A stretch of 64,000 nucleotides of DNA from an uncultured Pseudohongiella sp. (GTDB lineage: Bacteria > Pseudomonadota > Gammaproteobacteria > Pseudomonadales > Pseudohongiellaceae), in NCBI GenBank assembly GCA_951812965.1, contig OX638341.1:1656438-1720437 (forward strand). The letters run 5' to 3'. A program made the position numbers and the translations under genes. The notes under the pieces were generated by a model. It was not told the origin of the DNA, did not search any database, and saw only the letters and a list, made by a program, of their open reading frames with translations. Of the stretch, positions 60,195 through 64,000 are shown in pieces. How positions within the stretch are numbered: position 1 is the stretch's first letter; every line of letters begins with the position of its first letter.

Positions 60195-62414
60195 CTAGAA
60201 ATTGACTTCCACCTCAAGACCAACCTGCCGTGGCATTCCGTAGAACACCACAGGGCCGGACAGATAAACACCGCTGACGGGATTCTCCACATCGGTCAGG
60301 TTCCTGCCGTAGAGCGATACGCGATAGCGCCCGTCCTCGCCGCCGAGCCAGGCGATGTTGGCGTTCACCGTCGTTGCGGCATCGGCAATGAAGAAGGGAT
60401 AACTCGTTCGGGTCATGGGGTTGCCGGAACTGGTAGTGCCATTGACGTTGAAATCCGACGAGTGACGGGCGTCGACGTGGATGGCCAGGTCGTTCTGCCC
60501 GAGCGGAATCGTGTAGTCGGCTGCCAGATAGCCGTTGAAATCGGTCGCCCCCCTGAGGTCGAGGAATGACCAATCGACGCCGCCGATCGTATATTCAACC
60601 CAACCGGCGTCGAGCCAGGCGAGGTTGGCGCTCAAGGTCAGTTGCCCGGAAACCAGAAAGGTCGATTCGATCTCGAGTCCGCTGATTTCGACATCGCCGA
60701 GATTGTCGGTGAGGATATCGAACTGCCCGCCTGCGCCAGGCCGCCTTTGGGCTGCATGCACATCTTCATAGTCGCCAAGGAATGCCGCGGCATTGACTCT
60801 GACTCTGCCGTCGGCGAAGTCGCCTTTCATTCCCGCCTCCCAGGACAGCAGGGTTTCAGGTTCGTAGGGCCCGACGTTCTGCGGCAGGGTGGCGCGGCTG
60901 TTGTAACCCCCGCTCTTGTAGCCGGTGGCGGCGCTGGCGTAGAACATGACGTCGTCGTTGGCGTAGAAGTTGAAACCCGCTTTCCAGGTGAATTCGTCCC
61001 AGTCCACGTCATTGCCTTCCATGAATCCGTTGGGGCGGGTAATGCTGACTTCCTTGTCGTCCATGTTGAAGCGGGCGCCCGCGACGAGGGCGAACTGATC
61101 GGTCAGGTTGATGTCGGTCTGCCCGAAAAACGAAGTGCTGACCGATTCCTGCCCGATGGATAGCAGGGGCGGCGCACGATCCGGGTCCGTGAGCGGAAAC
61201 ACCTGCGGCCGGGGTGGGAAACCGACATTCTGGAAATTTCTCTGGGTGAATTCTTCCTGCAAGTGAAACATGCCGATTACGTAGTCGAACAGGTCGCTGT
61301 GGGAATCCGTGAAGCGCAACTCCACGCTTTGCTGATCGTGGTCCGCGAAACGGCGAACGTGAAACGCCTGGAACAGGCTGAATGGCGGCATGGTCAGTTG
61401 CCTGGGGCGGTCGGCGGCGCCGGCGTAGCCGTCGAAATCGCCGAAGGTTTCGTACTCCAGTTGCCGGGAGCCGGCGACAATGGTGATCGTGCCCGCTGAA
61501 ATGTCGTTGTTCGCCTCGAGTGTCACCCCCGAGGTTTCAAACCAGGAGTATCCGTCGACGTCCTGGTATACCTTGTATACGTCCCCGTCCCGGCCGACGC
61601 CGTCGACGTCGTTCAGTGCATTCGAAGTAGCCGGGCCGATGTAGTCGTCGGTTACGGTGTCGGCAATCAGGGTGATGTCAAAACCGTCGCCGTCAAAGGC
61701 CAGTGTGGCTCGTCCACTGCGGGCTTCCTGGGCGCCAAGGCTGGTTCCCGTATAGACATTCTCATGCTGCCCGTCGAATTCCCGCGAACTCAGCGCCACC
61801 TTGGCGCGCATGCGCCCGTCGGCGAAACTCCCGCTGTTGAGCACCGCGCGGAAAATCTGCTGGCCGAAATCGCCGACTGTCGCCTTGAACTTGCCTCCGG
61901 ATTCATCCGTCGGCCGCGCCGACACGAGGTTGATGGTGCCCGCCATGTTATTGCGACCGTAGAGCGTTCCCTGGGGTCCGCGCAGGATTTCGATGCGTTC
62001 GATATCGAACATGTCCATGAGTACGCCGTTGTTGCGCGTCAGGAATACACCGTCGAGGGAGACGCCGGTCTTGGGGTCGGCATTGGGGTCCGGGTCGGTG
62101 AAGTTCATGCCGCGGATCGTGAATGAACCCACGTTCGGAATAACGCCCATCTGTGTTAATTGGACATTTGGCGCTACTCCGCTGAGATCCTCTATGTTGA
62201 CGGCGCCATTGTTCTCGATTGCGGCGCCATCGAGGGCGGTCACCGAAATCGGCACGTCCTGGATGCTCTGTTCGCGTTTCTGCGCGGTGACGACAATTTC
62301 CTCGAGCGTCAGTTGTCCGTCGGCGTCGCCTTGCTGCGCGTACACGGATTGCGCCAGCAGCAAGGCAAGAGGCATGCTCACGGCGAGAAAAGCCTTTCGG
62401 GAATCAGTATTCAT
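60195..62414 (-). CDS. TonB-dependent receptor
   Basis: A 739-residue receptor. Signal (LLLAQSVYAQ), TonB box (LTLEEIVVTAQKREQSIQDV), plug (IEILRGPQGTLYGRNNMAGT) and barrel ending VGLEVEVNF with a terminal Phe. The plug and barrel are of the FecA/CirA-like group found in marine Proteobacteria, often for small aromatic or complexed ligands. It starts the minus-strand group that continues with the sulfatase, GST, TetR and S1/P1 genes. The substrate may be sulfated. Confidence 0.92.
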   Translation of the reverse strand: MNTDSRKAFLAVSMPLALLLAQSVYAQQGDADGQLTLEEIVVTAQKREQSIQDVPISVTALDGAAIENNGAVNIEDLSGVAPNVQLTQMGVIPNVGSFTIRGMNFTDPDPNADPKTGVSLDGVFLTRNNGVLMDMFDIERIEILRGPQGTLYGRNNMAGTINLVSARPTDESGGKFKATVGDFGQQIFRAVLNSGSFADGRMRAKVALSSREFDGQHENVYTGTSLGAQEARSGRATLAFDGDGFDITLIADTVTDDYIGPATSNALNDVDGVGRDGDVYKVYQDVDGYSWFETSGVTLEANNDISAGTITIVAGSRQLEYETFGDFDGYAGAADRPRQLTMPPFSLFQAFHVRRFADHDQQSVELRFTDSHSDLFDYVIGMFHLQEEFTQRNFQNVGFPPRPQVFPLTDPDRAPPLLSIGQESVSTSFFGQTDINLTDQFALVAGARFNMDDKEVSITRPNGFMEGNDVDWDEFTWKAGFNFYANDDVMFYASAATGYKSGGYNSRATLPQNVGPYEPETLLSWEAGMKGDFADGRVRVNAAAFLGDYEDVHAAQRRPGAGGQFDILTDNLGDVEISGLEIESTFLVSGQLTLSANLAWLDAGWVEYTIGGVDWSFLDLRGATDFNGYLAADYTIPLGQNDLAIHVDARHSSDFNVNGTTSSGNPMTRTSYPFFIADAATTVNANIAWLGGEDGRYRVSLYGRNLTDVENPVSGVYLSGPVVFYGMPRQVGLEVEVNF

Positions 62415-62597
62415 ACCAACCTCTCTTGTGCGGTAATCGTAAGTCTCGGGTATTCGCCTGAATTTCCCGCTGCAAAATGCAAGCTACCAAATTCAAGGCT
62501 TTTAAATTTGTATTAATTCAAGTATAACACTCAAAAATTTAAGAGAGCACAAATTTTCGGCAATTACAAGCGGCTCGTCGCCGCCTGGAGGTATGCC
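62415..62597. promoter_or_regulatory. Divergent promoter region between TonB receptor and MFS genes
   Basis: A 183-base A+T-rich divergent region. TATAAC at 62523-62528 is a possible -10 toward the MFS gene (with TTTTAA 17 bases upstream). Repeated TTTAAATTT/AAAAATTT blocks could be a binding site for the TetR protein. No operator is certain. Confidence 0.3.
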
Positions 62598-63845
62598 ATG
62601 CAAGTTACACCGACATCCGGCGGCAACTCCGATGAGGGCAACTGGGATCGAAGCTATGAACTGAAAGCAGTCAGTTTGCTTGCCATAGGCTTCGGTCTGG
62701 TAGGACTAGACCGTTTCATCATCGCGCCGTTGTTTCCGCTGATTGCCGAAGATCTTGGCCTTGGATACCAGGATCTCGGACTGGTCTCGGGCGCGCTGGC
62801 GTTGACCTGGGGACTGGCATCGCTGTTCCTCGGCAATCTGGCGGACCGCATCGGTTACCGGCGCGTACTGGTGACGACAACGATCTTGTTTTCGGCACTG
62901 GTGGCGATGAGCGGTCTCGCAACGGGCCTGGTGACCCTGTTGCTCATTCGCGCGCTGATGGGCTTTGCCGAAGGCGGCTTCGTGCCGGCCAGCATCGTCG
63001 CGACCATCGACGCGTCTAAACCGAGCCGGATCGGACTTACCGTGGGAATCCAGCAAATGGCGGCGCCGCTGATCGGCCTCGGTCTGGGACCGCTGATCGC
63101 CATTGGCCTGTTGCGGGTGGTGCCGAGTTGGGAATGGGTGTTCGCGGTGATCGCCATTCCGGGATTCGTCGTCGCCTGGCTGATGGCGCGCACGATCCGG
63201 CAGCAACTGTCCGCGCGGGCAGAATCCGTCGAAGTTGAAACCGCGCCCGGCGCGCCGACCTTCGGCGATGCGCTGAAATATCGCAATGTGATATTCGCCA
63301 CGCTTGGAATGTTATGTTTCCTCGCGAGCCTGCATACGCTGTCCGCGCTGATGCCGAACTATCTTACCGACTACATCGGTCTCAGCATCGACGAAATGGG
63401 CGTCGTGTTGTCCGGACTGGGATTGGGCAGCGTGGTCGGCATGATCGTCATTCCCGGACTATCGGACCGCATGGGGCGAAAACGGGTAATGGCGGTCAGT
63501 ATGGCGGTCGCGGCGCTGGCGCTGACCGGAATCACCTTCGCCGGCGTCGGCCAGTTGGGGCTGGCGTTGCTGCTTGCGGTCGTCGCGGCGATGATCTCGG
63601 GCGCGGTAGTGATCAATATCGGCCCGCTGATGCGCGAATCGGTACCGCCGGCCATGACAGCGACGGCAACGGGAATCGTCGCCGGCCTGGGCGAAATCTT
63701 CGGCGGCGCGGTAACGCCCGCGCTGGCCGGCGCCATAGCCGATGCCCAGGGCATCCAGACGGTGCCCTACGTTTCGCTCACAGCCGCCGTGCTTGGGGTT
63801 TTCGTGGTTGTCTTCGGGATCAGGGAGCCGGTCAGGCGTTCATGA
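62598..63845 (+). CDS. MFS transporter
   Basis: A 415-residue inner-membrane carrier of the MFS superfamily. About 12 transmembrane segments alternate with the typical motif A-like loop GNLADRIGYRRVLV and the middle-loop partner SDRMGRKRVMAV. GGAG precedes the ATG. It is divergent from the TonB receptor, so it may import the periplasmic product of the sulfatase branch or act in export; the ligand is unknown. It overlaps the next, convergent gene by 14 bases at its end. Confidence 0.92.
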   Translation: MQVTPTSGGNSDEGNWDRSYELKAVSLLAIGFGLVGLDRFIIAPLFPLIAEDLGLGYQDLGLVSGALALTWGLASLFLGNLADRIGYRRVLVTTTILFSALVAMSGLATGLVTLLLIRALMGFAEGGFVPASIVATIDASKPSRIGLTVGIQQMAAPLIGLGLGPLIAIGLLRVVPSWEWVFAVIAIPGFVVAWLMARTIRQQLSARAESVEVETAPGAPTFGDALKYRNVIFATLGMLCFLASLHTLSALMPNYLTDYIGLSIDEMGVVLSGLGLGSVVGMIVIPGLSDRMGRKRVMAVSMAVAALALTGITFAGVGQLGLALLLAVVAAMISGAVVINIGPLMRESVPPAMTATATGIVAGLGEIFGGAVTPALAGAIADAQGIQTVPYVSLTAAVLGVFVVVFGIREPVRRS

Positions 63846-64000
63846 GGTCGTAAGCGACCGGGAAGCGGTCGAGCGCCGCACAGGCCGCGGCCCGGTTTTC
63901 GCCGCTGCCTTGCAGCGATACCCGGGCAACCAGGCCTCGCCGCTCGTCATTGATCACTTCGACTTCGGCCGCGCAGCCGGCTTCGTTCGCCGCTGCCCCG
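63832..64000 (-). CDS. Partial CDS at the right edge, unknown
   Basis: An open frame on the minus strand enters from the right edge and ends at TGA (63832-63834), giving the last 55 residues of a protein (ending AALDRFPVAYDLMNA). It converges with and overlaps the MFS gene end. The visible part (VEVINDERRGLVARVSLQGS) has a beta-sheet look, but no family is recognised. Most of the gene lies outside. Confidence 0.5.
   Translation of the reverse strand, partial: GAAANEAGCAAEVEVINDERRGLVARVSLQGSGENRAAACAALDRFPVAYDLMNA

Noticed and set aside
59220..60569. Plus-strand ORF of 449 codons opposite the sulfatase and TonB receptor
   Set aside because: It spans two well-supported genes on the other strand and has no domain.
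1..64000. tRNA, rRNA or riboswitch genes
   Set aside because: No cloverleaf with a TTCGA-type arm and CCA end, and no rRNA-like stretch could be found by reading; not reported.

Overview
The window looks like a chromosomal segment of a GC-rich Gammaproteobacterium, probably aquatic or host-associated. This rests on two large TonB-dependent receptors, many Sec/Tat-exported enzymes, a C-terminal autotransporter barrel, gammaproteobacterial-type acyl-CoA oxidation genes and an ABC-independent MFS importer. The lineage is inferred from protein style only. No rRNA, tRNA or CRISPR array is visible.

Layout. 1-2018: left-edge fragment, then a translationally coupled AAA ATPase + PIN nuclease pair (possible defence or toxin module). 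2251-8210: a periplasmic 3-keto-sugar oxidation cluster (Tat Gfo/Idh/MocA oxidoreductase, Fe-S GMC dehydrogenase, its small subunit, DUF1080 hydrolase, DUF4105 membrane protein). 8326-12530: acyl-CoA dehydrogenase pair + histidine phosphatase + ACAD10/11-like phosphotransferase. 12645-18177: exported proteins (small unknown, exported tandem FAH protein, split spermidine-synthase-like pair, esterase) among short palindromic repeats. 18190-25939: Usp, orphan VapB, acyl-CoA dehydrogenase, a FadB-type bifunctional enzyme, Zn alcohol dehydrogenase and a second acyl-CoA dehydrogenase pair. 25963-34943: RES and MazEF toxin-antitoxin pairs, SGNH hydrolase, VOC protein, TonB receptor, AAA_14 ATPase. 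34999-42650: 2OG oxygenase, serine hydrolase, an IS3 element, and a strongly damaged stretch: vapC whose Phd antitoxin has lost its N-terminus, a truncated asmA with an in-frame stop, hisB with a stop at codon 4, a hisH::hisF deletion chimera lacking hisA, and an IS110 remnant. 42841-52569: a 3242-residue autotransporter adhesin with 23 Ig-like repeats. 52570-55503: IS and barrel debris, then trpE-trpG fusion preceded by what looks like a classical leader-peptide attenuator. 55603-64000: S1/P1 nuclease, TetR regulator, GST, sulfatase, TonB receptor and MFS transporter, probably an uptake and breakdown unit for a sulfated compound.

How it fits together. The cell appears to import complex organic molecules through TonB receptors, attack them in the periplasm (sulfatase, 3-keto-glycoside route, esterases), and oxidise acyl chains through several acyl-CoA dehydrogenases. 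At least twelve intact copies of a GGGCGA(G/C)GCATGC palindrome punctuate gene ends; one supplies the last residues and stop of TrpEG. The broken his and asmA genes, IS remnants and many toxin-antitoxin loci suggest recent deletion-driven remodelling around 38-43 kb.

The most interesting items are the collapsed histidine operon, the trp attenuator with mutually exclusive hairpins, the decapitated antitoxin beside an intact VapC, the giant repeat adhesin with a 591-bp amplified module, the AAA/PIN pair, and the palindromic repeat family.
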